Source: Bacillota bacterium (lineage in GTDB: Bacteria; Bacillota; Clostridia; Acetivibrionales; DSM-1351). From it: a stretch of DNA of 64,000 nucleotides. Each line of letters starts with the position of its first letter. The first letter of the stretch is position 1. Position numbers and translations under genes: made by a program. Location of the stretch: positions 31,889-95,888 of the forward strand of contig JAEYHZ010000003.1 of the NCBI GenBank assembly GCA_023409265.1, read 5' to 3'. Below, in pieces: positions 1-8,310 of this stretch. The notes beneath the pieces were generated by a model. The model made no database searches, had not been told where the DNA came from, and was given only the letters and a program-made list of their open reading frames with translations.

Positions 1-122
1 AAGTTCTTTGGGAGCAATCCATTTATTTAAGTTTGTCCGGGAGTACTTATTTATGTAAGTAAATATTGTATAAATATGATTTGAGTACCCGAAAAATATG
101 TAATACAAATAAGGAGGCAAAT

Positions 123-2264
123 ATGGAAGAAAGGCCTAAATATTTAGATGAATCACTTTCCTTCAGAGAAAGAGCAATCGATCTTGTATCAAGAATGACT
201 CTGGAAGAGAAGGCTTCCCAGCTGAGATACGACGCACAGGCTGTTGAAAGACTTGGTGTTCCGAGATACAACTGGTGGAATGAAGCACTTCACGGTGTTG
301 CCAGAGCCGGAGTTGCCACGGTATTTCCGCAGGCAATCGGGTTAGCTGCTATTTTTGACGATGAATATCTTCAAAAGATTGCTGATGTCATAGCCACAGA
401 AGGCAGAGCCAAATATAATGAGAGCTCAAAAAAGGATGACCGTGACATATACAAGGGAATCACCTTCTGGTCTCCAAATGTAAACATATTCAGAGATCCC
501 AGATGGGGTCGCGGTCATGAGACCTACGGAGAAGATCCGTATCTGACCTCCAGACTGGGAGTTGCTTTTGTGAAAGGGCTGCAGGGCAAAGGAAAGCATT
601 TGAAAACTGCTGCCTGTGCTAAACATTTTGCAGTACACAGCGGGCCTGAGGATGACAGACATCACTTTAATGCCGTGGTTTCACAGCAGGATTTGTATGA
701 AACCTACCTGCCTGCCTTTGAAGTTCTTGTAAAGGAAGCCGGGGTTGAGGCTGTAATGGGTGCCTATAACAGAACTAATGGCGAGCCTTGTAACGGCAGT
801 AAAACACTTTTGCAGGATATACTCAGAGATGGTTGGGGCTTCGAAGGTCATGTGGTTTCCGACTGCTGGGCAATAAAGGATTTCCATGAGGGACATGGAG
901 TTACCAAAACTCCTACCGAATCAGCAGCTCTGGCTTTAAAGAGCGGCTGTGACCTGAATTGCGGGAATATATATCTGTTACTTCTGCTCTCACTGAAAGA
1001 AGGTCTGATTACAGAAGAAGATATTGACAGGGCTGCAATAAGAGTTATGACTACCAGAATGAAACTGGGTATGTTTGATGATGACTGTGAGTATGACAGT
1101 ATCCCTTACGAAGTAAACGACTCTAAGGAACATAATGCACTCTCTCTTGATGCTGCAAGGAAATCAATGGTACTTTTGAAAAATGAAGGTCTTCTGCCGT
1201 TAAATGCCGATAAGATTAAGAACATAGCAGTAATAGGACCTAATGCAGACAGTGACATAGCTTTAAGAGCAAATTACAGCGGTACGGCTTCACATAATAT
1301 TACTCTGCTGGATGGCATCCGAAACAGAGTTTCATCTGATACCCGCGTATGGTATGCTCCCGGAAGCCATCTCCATATGAACAGAGTGGAGGATCTTGCT
1401 CTGCCGGATGACAGAATCAAGGAAGCCGTTTCAGCAGCGGAGCGAAGCGAGGTAGTTGTTCTGTGCCTTGGTCTTGATGCGTCAATTGAAGGAGAGCAGA
1501 ATGACCAGGGCACTGTAATTCTTGATGCAGGCGGAGACAAAGCGGATCTTAACCTTCCTGAAGGGCAGAGAAAACTTCTGAATGCAGTTTTGGCAACAGG
1601 TAAACCTACAATTGTAGCTCTTTTATCTGGAAGTGCACTAAGTATAGGGGAAGCAGCTGACAAGGCAGCAGCCATAGTTCAGTGCTGGTATCCGGGATCT
1701 AAGGGAGGGCAGGCTTTCGCAGAAATGCTTTTCGGAGATTTTTCTCCTGCAGGCAGATTACCTGTGACCTTCTATAAATCAACTGAAGAGCTGCCTGCAT
1801 TTGCAGACTATTCCATGTATAACAGAACATACAAGTTTATGCAGGGTGAAGCACTCTACCCATTTGGTTTTGGTTTATCATATTCCAGCTTTGAATATTC
1901 AAACCTGAAAAGTCCTGTTACAGTTAAGAATGGATACAGTATCTCAATAAGTGTTGATGTTAAGAATGTGGGATACTGTGATTCCGACGAAGTAGTTCAG
2001 GTTTATATAAAGGATATGGAAGCATCTGTGAGGGTGCCGCATCACAGCCTCTGCAGCTTTAAGCGTATTCATCTTAAGAGGGGGGAACAAAAAACAGTTG
2101 AGTTTGATATATCGCCAAAAGCCATGACGCTTGTAAATGAGGAAGGCAGGCGTTATGTTGAAAACGGAGATTTTAAACTTTTTGTCGGAGGCGCACAGCC
2201 TGACAGTGTAAGTACAAGATTAAACGGAAAAGCACCGCTTGAATTAACTTTTACAGTTGAATAA
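123..2264 (+). CDS. Glycoside hydrolase family 3, beta-xylosidase/beta-glucosidase type
   Basis: A 713-residue retaining exo-glycosidase expected to release xylose or glucose from oligosaccharides. The start at 123 is chosen for AAGGAGG eight bases upstream; an in-frame ATG at 66 has no such site. The N-terminal TIM barrel carries KHFAVHSGPE, the wording of the plant/bacterial xylosidase-like GH3 clade, and VVSDCWAI, whose Asp247 is the expected nucleophile. The alpha/beta sandwich follows, and the last ~110 residues form a fibronectin-III-like domain (ends near a DFKLFVGG motif), as usual in this clade. There is no signal peptide, so it probably acts in the cytoplasm on imported oligosaccharides. 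It is followed by its own terminator, so it looks monocistronic. The family is certain; the substrate is not. Confidence 0.9.
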   Translation: MEERPKYLDESLSFRERAIDLVSRMTLEEKASQLRYDAQAVERLGVPRYNWWNEALHGVARAGVATVFPQAIGLAAIFDDEYLQKIADVIATEGRAKYNESSKKDDRDIYKGITFWSPNVNIFRDPRWGRGHETYGEDPYLTSRLGVAFVKGLQGKGKHLKTAACAKHFAVHSGPEDDRHHFNAVVSQQDLYETYLPAFEVLVKEAGVEAVMGAYNRTNGEPCNGSKTLLQDILRDGWGFEGHVVSDCWAIKDFHEGHGVTKTPTESAALALKSGCDLNCGNIYLLLLLSLKEGLITEEDIDRAAIRVMTTRMKLGMFDDDCEYDSIPYEVNDSKEHNALSLDAARKSMVLLKNEGLLPLNADKIKNIAVIGPNADSDIALRANYSGTASHNITLLDGIRNRVSSDTRVWYAPGSHLHMNRVEDLALPDDRIKEAVSAAERSEVVVLCLGLDASIEGEQNDQGTVILDAGGDKADLNLPEGQRKLLNAVLATGKPTIVALLSGSALSIGEAADKAAAIVQCWYPGSKGGQAFAEMLFGDFSPAGRLPVTFYKSTEELPAFADYSMYNRTYKFMQGEALYPFGFGLSYSSFEYSNLKSPVTVKNGYSISISVDVKNVGYCDSDEVVQVYIKDMEASVRVPHHSLCSFKRIHLKRGEQKTVEFDISPKAMTLVNEEGRRYVENGDFKLFVGGAQPDSVSTRLNGKAPLELTFTVE

Positions 2265-2292
2265 GCTACCGATTCTATATTTTTCTGCAAAA

Positions 2293-2341
2293 CCCCACAT
2301 ACGAGATACTGTGAATAAAGTATCCGGTATGTGGGATTTTT
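2293..2341 (+). terminator. Rho-independent terminator after the GH3 gene
   Basis: CCCACATAC (from 2294) pairs with GTATGTGGG (ending at 2335), with a second short TACT/AGTA pairing inside, followed by ATTTTTATT. It lies 30 bases after the GH3 stop codon. Confidence 0.75.
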
Positions 2342-2405
2342 ATTGGAATAATATATATGATGAGGTTTATGATATAATTTTCTTACAAAAACCCCCATAC
2401 GGCAT

Positions 2406-2573
2406 ATGAACGGGGGAACAATTTTCAGAGTTCATCGTCAAATATTTAGGTACTATGAATATTACGAAATGAAGCACTTCGCCCGTTTTATAACAGCAAA
2501 GGTAAAGCGCCTGGGTCTGAAAGGACATATGCGGGTAAGGATTACATTATGCCTGCCTCAATTAATACAGTAA
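2406..2573 (+). other. 55-codon open frame of unknown origin, possible gene remnant
   Basis: Between the first GH3 terminator and the second GH3 gene, an open frame from an ATG at 2406 encodes 55 residues rich in Arg, Lys, Phe and Tyr (RYYEYYEMKHFARF is typical). There is no convincing ribosome binding site: a C-run at 2392-2396 and a G-run at 2412-2416 flank the ATG and could pair. The composition is protein-like rather than random AT-rich spacer, so it may be a decayed fragment, for example of a transposase or DNA-binding protein. I do not recognise the family. The rest of the 2265-2594 gap holds only the terminator. Confidence 0.2.
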
Positions 2574-2594
2574 TATTCTGGCCATGGAGGTAAA

Positions 2595-3989
2595 ATGCGG
2601 AAGCAAAGGAAAAAGAGCAAAGCAAAACTGATAATTGTATCTGGTTTGATACTGGGGATTATGATGATATTGGGGTATACACTTTTGCAAAATTATGACC
2701 GTTTCCAGAATAACTCAACTGAAACAGTTCCGGGAAATCTCTCGGGCAGTAGGCCTTCAGGCAGCTCGGGAACAAATGGTACTTCGGAAAATACCTCGGG
2801 ACAAAACAGCTCTGAACAGACAGAACCTGCTCAGAACAGCCCCGGGAAGGGCAATGCCGGACCCACCGGCCAGCAGCCGGGAAATGCTTCAGATGCTGCT
2901 GAAGAAATTCAGCAGCTGATTAACGCCATGACCCTCGAGGAAAAAGTAGGTCAGCTTGTCATGGTGGGTATTGATGGCTTTTCAAATGATGCACATTCAA
3001 GGCAGCTCATGGAAAAGTACCACGTGGGTGGTTTTATTGTGTTTAAAAAGAACATACAAACTACCAACCAATTAACAGCGCTTCTTAATTCGCTGAAAGA
3101 GACCAATGCTGCCAGCAACAAAGTGCCGGTTTTCCTGTCTGTTGATGAGGAGGGTGGCAGGGTTTCAAGGCTGCCTGAAGAGTTTCATAAATTTCCTTCT
3201 AATTATATAATCGGACAGAAGAACGACAGTATTCTTTCCTATCAGATCGGACAGATATTGGGCAAAGAACTGAGGGCCTTTGGACTCAATATGGATTTTG
3301 CTCCTGTACTGGACATAAACAGTAATCCAGATAACCCCGTTATTGGTGACAGGTCCTTCGGGACAACCGCCGGGCTAGTAAGTAAGCTGGGTGTAGAAAC
3401 AATGAAGGGTATTCAGTCACAAAACACAATATCAGTTGTAAAACATTTCCCCGGTCACGGAGATACCTCTGTGGATTCCCATATTGGTCTCCCCAGAGTC
3501 AATCACGGCATTGACCGGTTGAAAAGTTTTGAACTGAAACCGTTTGAGGCAGCCATAGAGAATGATGCCGATGCTGTTATGATTGCTCATATATTGCTCC
3601 CAAAGCTGGATGCAGAGAATCCTGCCTCCTTCTCAAAAGCAGTTATTACAGACTTGCTGAGAACAGATATGAACTTTGACGGGGTTGTCATTACAGATGA
3701 CTTTACCATGGGTGCCATTGCAAAGAACTACGATATGGGGAAGGCGGCAGTAAAGTCAATTAAGGCCGGCGGAGACATAGTACTGGTCTGTCACGGCTTT
3801 GACAAGCAGGAAACTGTTATTAAAGCACTGCTGGCGGCTGCAAGGTCAGGTCAAATAAGTCAGGACAGATTGGATCAAAGCGTTAATAGAATACTCAAGC
3901 TGAAGCGGAAATATGTGTTGGCTGATACGCCGGCCGGACCTGTTGATGTTAAAAGTATAAATGATCAGATTGATGCGTTGCTTAAATAA
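2595..3989 (+). CDS. Membrane-anchored glycoside hydrolase family 3, NagZ-type beta-N-acetylhexosaminidase
   Basis: A 464-residue enzyme expected to remove terminal N-acetylglucosamine, probably from peptidoglycan fragments. Residues 1-12 are strongly basic and are followed by a hydrophobic segment to about 31, an uncleaved anchor or signal peptide; about 70 residues rich in Ser, Gly, Asn and Pro make a linker. The catalytic domain starts near 105. KHFPGHGDT begins at Lys283 and the Asp294-x-His296 pair of NagZ-type enzymes follows it; Asp368 in VVITDDF is the expected nucleophile. The domain ends without the C-terminal extension of the Bacillus enzyme. The start has GGAGG four bases upstream. 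Location and linker suggest it works outside the membrane in wall recycling. It is a different GH3 clade from the neighbour at 123. Confidence 0.88.
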   Translation: MRKQRKKSKAKLIIVSGLILGIMMILGYTLLQNYDRFQNNSTETVPGNLSGSRPSGSSGTNGTSENTSGQNSSEQTEPAQNSPGKGNAGPTGQQPGNASDAAEEIQQLINAMTLEEKVGQLVMVGIDGFSNDAHSRQLMEKYHVGGFIVFKKNIQTTNQLTALLNSLKETNAASNKVPVFLSVDEEGGRVSRLPEEFHKFPSNYIIGQKNDSILSYQIGQILGKELRAFGLNMDFAPVLDINSNPDNPVIGDRSFGTTAGLVSKLGVETMKGIQSQNTISVVKHFPGHGDTSVDSHIGLPRVNHGIDRLKSFELKPFEAAIENDADAVMIAHILLPKLDAENPASFSKAVITDLLRTDMNFDGVVITDDFTMGAIAKNYDMGKAAVKSIKAGGDIVLVCHGFDKQETVIKALLAAARSGQISQDRLDQSVNRILKLKRKYVLADTPAGPVDVKSINDQIDALLK

Positions 3990-3992
3990 TTC

Positions 3993-4031
3993 GGTGAATG
4001 GCTATATTTCTTCACCAATGCCTTTTTTTGC
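3993..4031 (+). terminator. Possible terminator after the NagZ-type gene
   Basis: GGTGAA and TTCACC form a short stem starting four bases after the stop codon, and a run of seven T follows six bases later. The gap between stem and T-run makes it weaker than a standard terminator. Confidence 0.35.
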
Positions 4032-4126
4032 TCCTTTACAAGAGAAACGGACATTGCTAAAAGTGCTTCAATTCCTGCAACTGCAAAAGTGACATGCAGA
4101 AATGCCACAAAAGCCATAATTATTAG

Positions 4127-4723
4127 TTAACCCAGGTTTTCCAGAAAATTCTTCACCAGGACATCCGTCCTTAAACTGGAGAACCTGTCATACTCAGGTG
4201 AAAAGGGATCTGCAAAGCCGTGATTGCCTTCAAGGATATTAACCCTTACATTGGGTTTTTTTATAGAATCTGCAAAGTTTTGCACATCATATGCTTTTTC
4301 ATGCGACGGAAAAATAAGCAGGGTGGGACAGGCCGGAGTGATCTGTAAATAATCCCGGATGCGGGAACCGTAGAAACCTATTGCCCCAGCAACATTTTTG
4401 TCCTGGCTGCAAAGCCAGGACACAGTAGCTCCTACACTATAACCGCAAAGGATTATCCGGTTGTAGCCCTTGTTTTTTTCATGGGCTATAAGAGCTGTGA
4501 CTTGATGAGCTGCCTCCATAAAGCCTATTTTCTCAATAAAATGTTTATAAGCCTTCTGCTGCTCATGGTATGTAAATGATCTGTCCAGGCCAAGCAAATC
4601 AGGACAGAGAGAATCATAACCTGCATTTTTAAATTTATTTGCGGTATCTAATATGTGTCGGTTTACTCCATAGATCTCATGGAGTATTATAATCAATGTA
4701 TCTGAATTTGTGATGTATTTCAC
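4127..4723 (-). CDS. Dienelactone-hydrolase-like alpha/beta hydrolase
   Basis: A 198-residue cytoplasmic alpha/beta hydrolase; there is no signal peptide. The nucleophile elbow is CGYSVGA with Ser96, where classical dienelactone hydrolases have Cys, and the catalytic His is probably His168 in EGNHGFADPF, a typical family ending. HEIYGVN near residue 15 matches the first conserved loop of the family. Length is slightly under the usual ~230. The substrate cannot be predicted; many relatives are general carboxylesterases. It lies 147 bases downstream of the metal-sensor gene on the same strand and may be read from the same promoter, although a hairpin with GCGGATTTT/AAAATCCGC arms (4771-4822) sits between them. 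Confidence 0.8.
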   Translation of the reverse strand: MKYITNSDTLIIILHEIYGVNRHILDTANKFKNAGYDSLCPDLLGLDRSFTYHEQQKAYKHFIEKIGFMEAAHQVTALIAHEKNKGYNRIILCGYSVGATVSWLCSQDKNVAGAIGFYGSRIRDYLQITPACPTLLIFPSHEKAYDVQNFADSIKKPNVRVNILEGNHGFADPFSPEYDRFSSLRTDVLVKNFLENLG

Positions 4724-4870
4724 TTAACCACCTTTAGACCTTGTTTAGGATCATTGCACTCGTTATTTTTGCGGATTTTGCGACATGCTTCCCTAAGCAG
4801 GCTTTTACACACGAAAATCCGCTATGTTTACTTATCTGCCAACATTCTAGGGGTTCTGATTCTTCCTGTA

Positions 4871-5233
4871 TTATTCCTCAATATGCTCGAAGCCCTGATC
4901 GATTATTGTTCTCACATGTGAATCAGCAAGAGAATAAAACATTGTTTTTCCATCTCTCCTGGATTTAACAAGCTTTGCCTGCTTTAGGACTCTCAATTGA
5001 TGTGAAATTGCAGACTGGCCCATATTAAGCAATTGTGCAATATCACAAACACACATTTCGGCTTGAAACAATACATAGAGTATTTTTATTCTTGTTGAAT
5101 CTCCAAAAACCTTAAATAATTCGGCAAGGTCATATAGTTGCGTCTCCTCAGGCATATGACTTATAACCTGATTTACAATATCCTGATGAATACAGAGCCA
5201 TTCACATTTTTCGATTTCCTGTTCAGTCTTCAT
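4871..5233 (-). CDS. ArsR/SmtB-family metal-sensing repressor, CadC type
   Basis: A 120-residue winged-helix repressor expected to leave its operator on binding soft metal ions. The recognition helix is in QSAISHQLRVLK. Both known metal sites of the family look intact: the CadC cysteine site is matched by Cys10, Cys14 and the MCVCDIA pair Cys61/Cys63, and the SmtB alpha-5 site by Asp104, His106, His117 and Glu120, the same spacing and even numbering as SmtB. This points to Cd/Pb/Zn sensing rather than arsenic. No metal pump lies beside it; the only co-directional gene is the dienelactone-hydrolase-like protein. An SmtB-like operator lies about 60 bases upstream, so it probably controls itself. 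Family certain, metal inferred. Confidence 0.9.
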   Translation of the reverse strand: MKTEQEIEKCEWLCIHQDIVNQVISHMPEETQLYDLAELFKVFGDSTRIKILYVLFQAEMCVCDIAQLLNMGQSAISHQLRVLKQAKLVKSRRDGKTMFYSLADSHVRTIIDQGFEHIEE

Positions 5234-5292
5234 GAGGTTCCCTCCAATACTTTATGTAATATGTTATGTGCTTATAATTCTATTATAATTCG

Positions 5293-5312
5293 TATGAACA
5301 TTTATTCACATA
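5293..5312. promoter_or_regulatory. SmtB/CadC-like operator upstream of the metal sensor
   Basis: TGAACATTTATTCA (5295-5308), flanked by TA-rich bases, is an imperfect inverted repeat of the form TGAA-N6-TTCA. It closely resembles the imperfect repeat bound by SmtB-type repressors (TGAACAGTTATTCA in the smt operator, from memory). It is 60-80 bases upstream of the repressor start, consistent with autoregulation. Confidence 0.55.
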
Positions 5313-5370
5313 AAATTATATTCCTTAATTTTCCTTTGTCAATGAAAATCTTAAGGAATGATTAATTAAT

Positions 5371-5431
5371 AGGAATGATTAAATAATAGCTGTCTCCCTT
5401 GAAAATCGGGTTCTATTATTCCATCATTCCT
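5371..5431. repeat. Interspersed hairpin repeat, copy 1
   Basis: A stem made by AGGAATGAT-TAAATAATAG (5371-5389) and CTATTATT-CCATCATTCCT (5413-5431) encloses a loop with CCC and GAAAATCGGG. The same wording, AATAATA...CCC...GAAAATNGGGTT...TATTATT, recurs at 42803-42869 and, in the opposite direction, within 15079-15131. It has no T-run. It lies between the metal sensor and yabG. Confidence 0.5.
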
Positions 5432-5515
5432 AGTTAAACAAATTTTTGTATTTAGTCCCAAAATTACGGTTGGTTGCATATTATGCAATAAAAAGTTAAT
5501 TTTGGAGTGATTTTT

Positions 5516-6325
5516 TTGGCTAAATTTCAAGTTGGAGATATTGTGACTAGAAGGTCTTACGGCGGAGATCTTCTTTTTAGAGTAGTAAACATAATACCAG
5601 ACTGCAATGGATCTGATTGTTATGTATTAAGAGGACTGTCTTCCCGTATAGAGGCAGACTCACATGCAGATGACCTTGAAAAGCAGGATTCAAGAATTGC
5701 ATATACCAGAGCGTACAGAGAGCTGACTCAGACTAAGTGTAGTATAGAATGTTGTGCACCTTCTACCAGGGGTTTTTTCAATAGATTGAAAAAAAAGCCG
5801 GGGAGAATTCTCCATATTGATTCTGCACAAGATTTTATGAATCAGTGTTTGGATTTTTATAGACAAAGCAAGATTACCTGTTATGGAAAGTGGGTCAGTG
5901 AGGATAAACAGCCATCAGTGGTCAGGCAACTATTGCGGGCCTACAAGCCCAATATACTGGTTTTAACCGGACATGACGGCTTGAAGAAGAATGCAAAGAA
6001 CTTCAAAGCACTGGAGAGCTATGCAAATTCTTCATACTTTATCGATGCTGTCAAGATAGCCAGGGAATATGAACCAAATCCTGATAAGCTCTGTATATGG
6101 GCTGGTGCATGTCAATCATACTATGAAGCCATTATGGAAGCAGGAGCAAATTTTGCAAGTGCCCCTAAGAGGGTTTTAATAAATGCTTTGGATCCTGCAA
6201 TTGTGGCTCAGAAGGTTTCAATAACGGATAACACTACAGTACTTGAACCGAAATCCGTAATAGCACTGACCATAACAGGAAGTAACGGTATTGGAGGAAA
6301 AGAAACAAGAGGACAATATAGATAG
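5516..6325 (+). CDS. yabG: Sporulation-specific protease YabG
   Basis: A 269-residue cysteine protease made in the mother cell that trims coat proteins during spore maturation. The N-terminus, with QVGDIVTRRSYGGD and LLFRVV, is the YabG opening. VLTGHDGL (His153) and IWAGACQSYYEA (Cys199) are the two conserved blocks; a His and a Cys 46 residues apart are, from memory, the proposed active-site pair of the Bacillus enzyme. The TTG at 5516 is preferred because TTTGGAG ends nine bases before it; the GTG at 5507 overlaps that ribosome binding site. Length is close to the usual ~280-290. It is followed by a strong terminator, so it is probably transcribed alone. It shows that the organism forms spores. 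Confidence 0.93.
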   Translation: MAKFQVGDIVTRRSYGGDLLFRVVNIIPDCNGSDCYVLRGLSSRIEADSHADDLEKQDSRIAYTRAYRELTQTKCSIECCAPSTRGFFNRLKKKPGRILHIDSAQDFMNQCLDFYRQSKITCYGKWVSEDKQPSVVRQLLRAYKPNILVLTGHDGLKKNAKNFKALESYANSSYFIDAVKIAREYEPNPDKLCIWAGACQSYYEAIMEAGANFASAPKRVLINALDPAIVAQKVSITDNTTVLEPKSVIALTITGSNGIGGKETRGQYR

Positions 6326-6395
6326 GTAATATAGAGATGAAAACCTTCCTATAAATATAATAATTAATGGATTATTTCGGCAGGAATAGAAAATG

Positions 6396-6442
6396 AGCTG
6401 TTGCAAACCAATAAAATTTACCGGGTTTGCAGCAGTTTTTTT
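6396..6442 (+). terminator. Rho-independent terminator after yabG
   Basis: GCTGTTGCAAACC (6396-6408) pairs with GGTTTGCAGCAG (6422-6433), followed directly by a run of eight T. A textbook intrinsic terminator, 70 bases after the stop codon. Confidence 0.9.
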
Positions 6443-6570
6443 GTTTTTAATTCAGTTTTCTTTTATATTTTAGAAAAATTTTAGAATTTCTTTCGAAGCG
6501 CTTTATTCCTGACTCCTATAATTTTAATTGTAGAAAGCAACTACAAAAAAATAGATTGGAGAGATTTAAC

Positions 6571-7539
6571 ATGAAAAACAAAAAGGTCAAACTTGGAGTA
6601 TTGGTACTGGCTGCGGTTACAGTGTTCACAGCCACTGCATTTGCAGCATCTGCCGACAATGATGGCTATGAGGCACTGAAACAAATAATGAAGGACTCAA
6701 GAGAAACAGAATTAATGTCAGGCGCATCTTTCAACGGCACCTTTAAAGTCTCTGACCAGGGGACTACAATCGCAGAGGTAAAAGGAACAGTAAAAGCCAA
6801 ACACGATAGCGATGAGGCCAGTGGTAAGGTTCAGGTAAATTTAAAGGGCAAGGAGCAAGACTTATCCTTTTTCAAAAATGGAGAAAACATGTATCTGGCT
6901 GATGAGACAAACACAAGATATTACAAGTTGGTCAATGCCGAAGATGACTTGAGCCGGAGACATGAAGATTATGACAGAGAGAATTCTAATGTCCGGGCCG
7001 AGCACAATATAGGATCTGCCCAGGAGGGACTGCTGGATTATCTGATGGGTGATTTGAAATCTCAGTTTGAATTATCACGGAATTCTGACGGAACAAAGAC
7101 CATTACATTGGACTTGAATCAGAATGAGATTCCTGTACCCCTTAACTTGCTAACAGCTGTAGCGGTTGAAAATAAGGGTGACAGTAATTACCCTGACAAG
7201 GAATCAGAAATGAATGCTGCGCAACAACAGCTGCTATTGGAAAAGCTGCCTTTCATGAAAGATTTTGAAGGACTGGAAAAGGATATTCCCGGCCTAAAGA
7301 AAGATGTCAAGCTGACCGCTCTGGTTATAAAACTCAATGTAGATTCAAATAATCAGTTAAAGTCATTTGAAACGAAGCTTAGCATTGCAGGTGAAGATTC
7401 TGAAGGGGTTTATCATGAAATTAGCTTCCAGGGTTTAGCTTCAGTAAATGATATAAACAATACCAATGTAGATAAGTTTAATGAAGATGGAAAAAACATT
7501 GAAATCATAAATGCAGAGGATTTTAATTGTAGTAAATAA
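6571..7539 (+). CDS. Exported protein of unknown function at the head of an ABC/two-component operon
   Basis: A 322-residue protein with a clear signal peptide (basic start, hydrophobic 8-22, likely cleavage after TAFAA, no lipobox Cys). The mature part is charged and mostly beta-rich, with a pattern of short strands (ASFNGTFKVSD, IAEVKGTVKAKHD, SGKVQVNLKG) reminiscent of secreted lipid- or peptide-binding beta proteins; I do not recognise a family. The ATG at 6571 has GGAGAG seven bases upstream; an upstream TTG at 6556 is ignored. Only 30 bases separate it from the ABC ATPase, so it is probably co-transcribed with the exporter and sensor genes that follow and may be its substrate, partner or signal input. 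Confidence 0.75.
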   Translation: MKNKKVKLGVLVLAAVTVFTATAFAASADNDGYEALKQIMKDSRETELMSGASFNGTFKVSDQGTTIAEVKGTVKAKHDSDEASGKVQVNLKGKEQDLSFFKNGENMYLADETNTRYYKLVNAEDDLSRRHEDYDRENSNVRAEHNIGSAQEGLLDYLMGDLKSQFELSRNSDGTKTITLDLNQNEIPVPLNLLTAVAVENKGDSNYPDKESEMNAAQQQLLLEKLPFMKDFEGLEKDIPGLKKDVKLTALVIKLNVDSNNQLKSFETKLSIAGEDSEGVYHEISFQGLASVNDINNTNVDKFNEDGKNIEIINAEDFNCSK

Positions 7540-7569
7540 CAAAGTGATATATGAATGGAGAGGGATAAC

Positions 7570-8310
7570 ATGTTACTCGAGGTAGCAAATTTAATAAAGC
7601 AATATCCCGGAAACCATGGCATAAAAGGGTTAAACCTCACCGTATCGGAAGGTGAGGTTGTTGCCCTTCTGGGGCCGAATGGTGCCGGGAAAACTACTGC
7701 AATGAAGGCCATGATGGGTTTTGTACCAATAAATGCAGGCTCAGTTTCTTATAAAGGAAATTCAATAATAGATAATCCAAAAGCAGCAAAAAATGAAATA
7801 GGGATGATGATCGGTGACCCATCTCCCTATCTTTATCTCACGGCATATCAATATTTAAAGCTGCACCAGAATCTTTACTTCAAGGTTACTGATGATGAGA
7901 TTGATTTGGTTTTAGATATGACCGGTCTGCAGGAGAGGAAAAGCAGCAGAATTAAAACTTTTTCTACGGGAATGAAACAGCGCATATGCCTGGCAAAGGT
8001 ATTACTTGCAAAGCCGAAGCTGATACTGCTGGATGAGCCTTTTTCAGGTATGGATATTGAAGGCAGGGACCAGCTGGTGCACTTACTGAAAAATATTATA
8101 GATGAGCAAAAAACAGGAATGATAATATCCAGCCATTTGATACATGACATTGAGCATATTACTTCAAAGGTTTGTATAATAAGTGGGGGAGAGTGTCTGG
8201 AGGTAAAAGAGGTAAAAGAAATCAAGGAAAGCTATCCGTCTATTGAGAAATATTATCTTGACGTAGTTGCGAAAGCAAAGCTTAAAGGAGAAATGGAGAT
8301 GAAGAAATGA
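7570..8310 (+). CDS. ABC exporter ATP-binding protein (ABC-2 type)
   Basis: A 246-residue ATPase that powers the neighbouring permease. Walker A GPNGAGKTT is near residue 37, the signature FSTGMKQR near 131, and Walker B LILLDEP near 153, with the switch His in SSHLIHD. The sequence style is that of BcrA-like ATPases of peptide or antibiotic exporters. The start at 7570 follows GGAGAGG with a six-base gap; an ATG at 7555 overlaps that site. Its last codons overlap the permease start by four bases (ATGA), so the two are translationally coupled. The cargo is unknown. Confidence 0.9.
   Translation: MLLEVANLIKQYPGNHGIKGLNLTVSEGEVVALLGPNGAGKTTAMKAMMGFVPINAGSVSYKGNSIIDNPKAAKNEIGMMIGDPSPYLYLTAYQYLKLHQNLYFKVTDDEIDLVLDMTGLQERKSSRIKTFSTGMKQRICLAKVLLAKPKLILLDEPFSGMDIEGRDQLVHLLKNIIDEQKTGMIISSHLIHDIEHITSKVCIISGGECLEVKEVKEIKESYPSIEKYYLDVVAKAKLKGEMEMKK

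Noticed and set aside
2392..2560. Possible riboswitch upstream of the NagZ-type gene (GGGGGAAC, paired ends)
   Set aside because: The layout does not match the c-di-AMP (ydaO), c-di-GMP or other riboswitch cores I know, and the region is open in one frame instead.
4741..4968. 75-codon frame on the plus strand
   Set aside because: Mostly antisense to the metal-sensor gene, with no ribosome site; a shadow frame.
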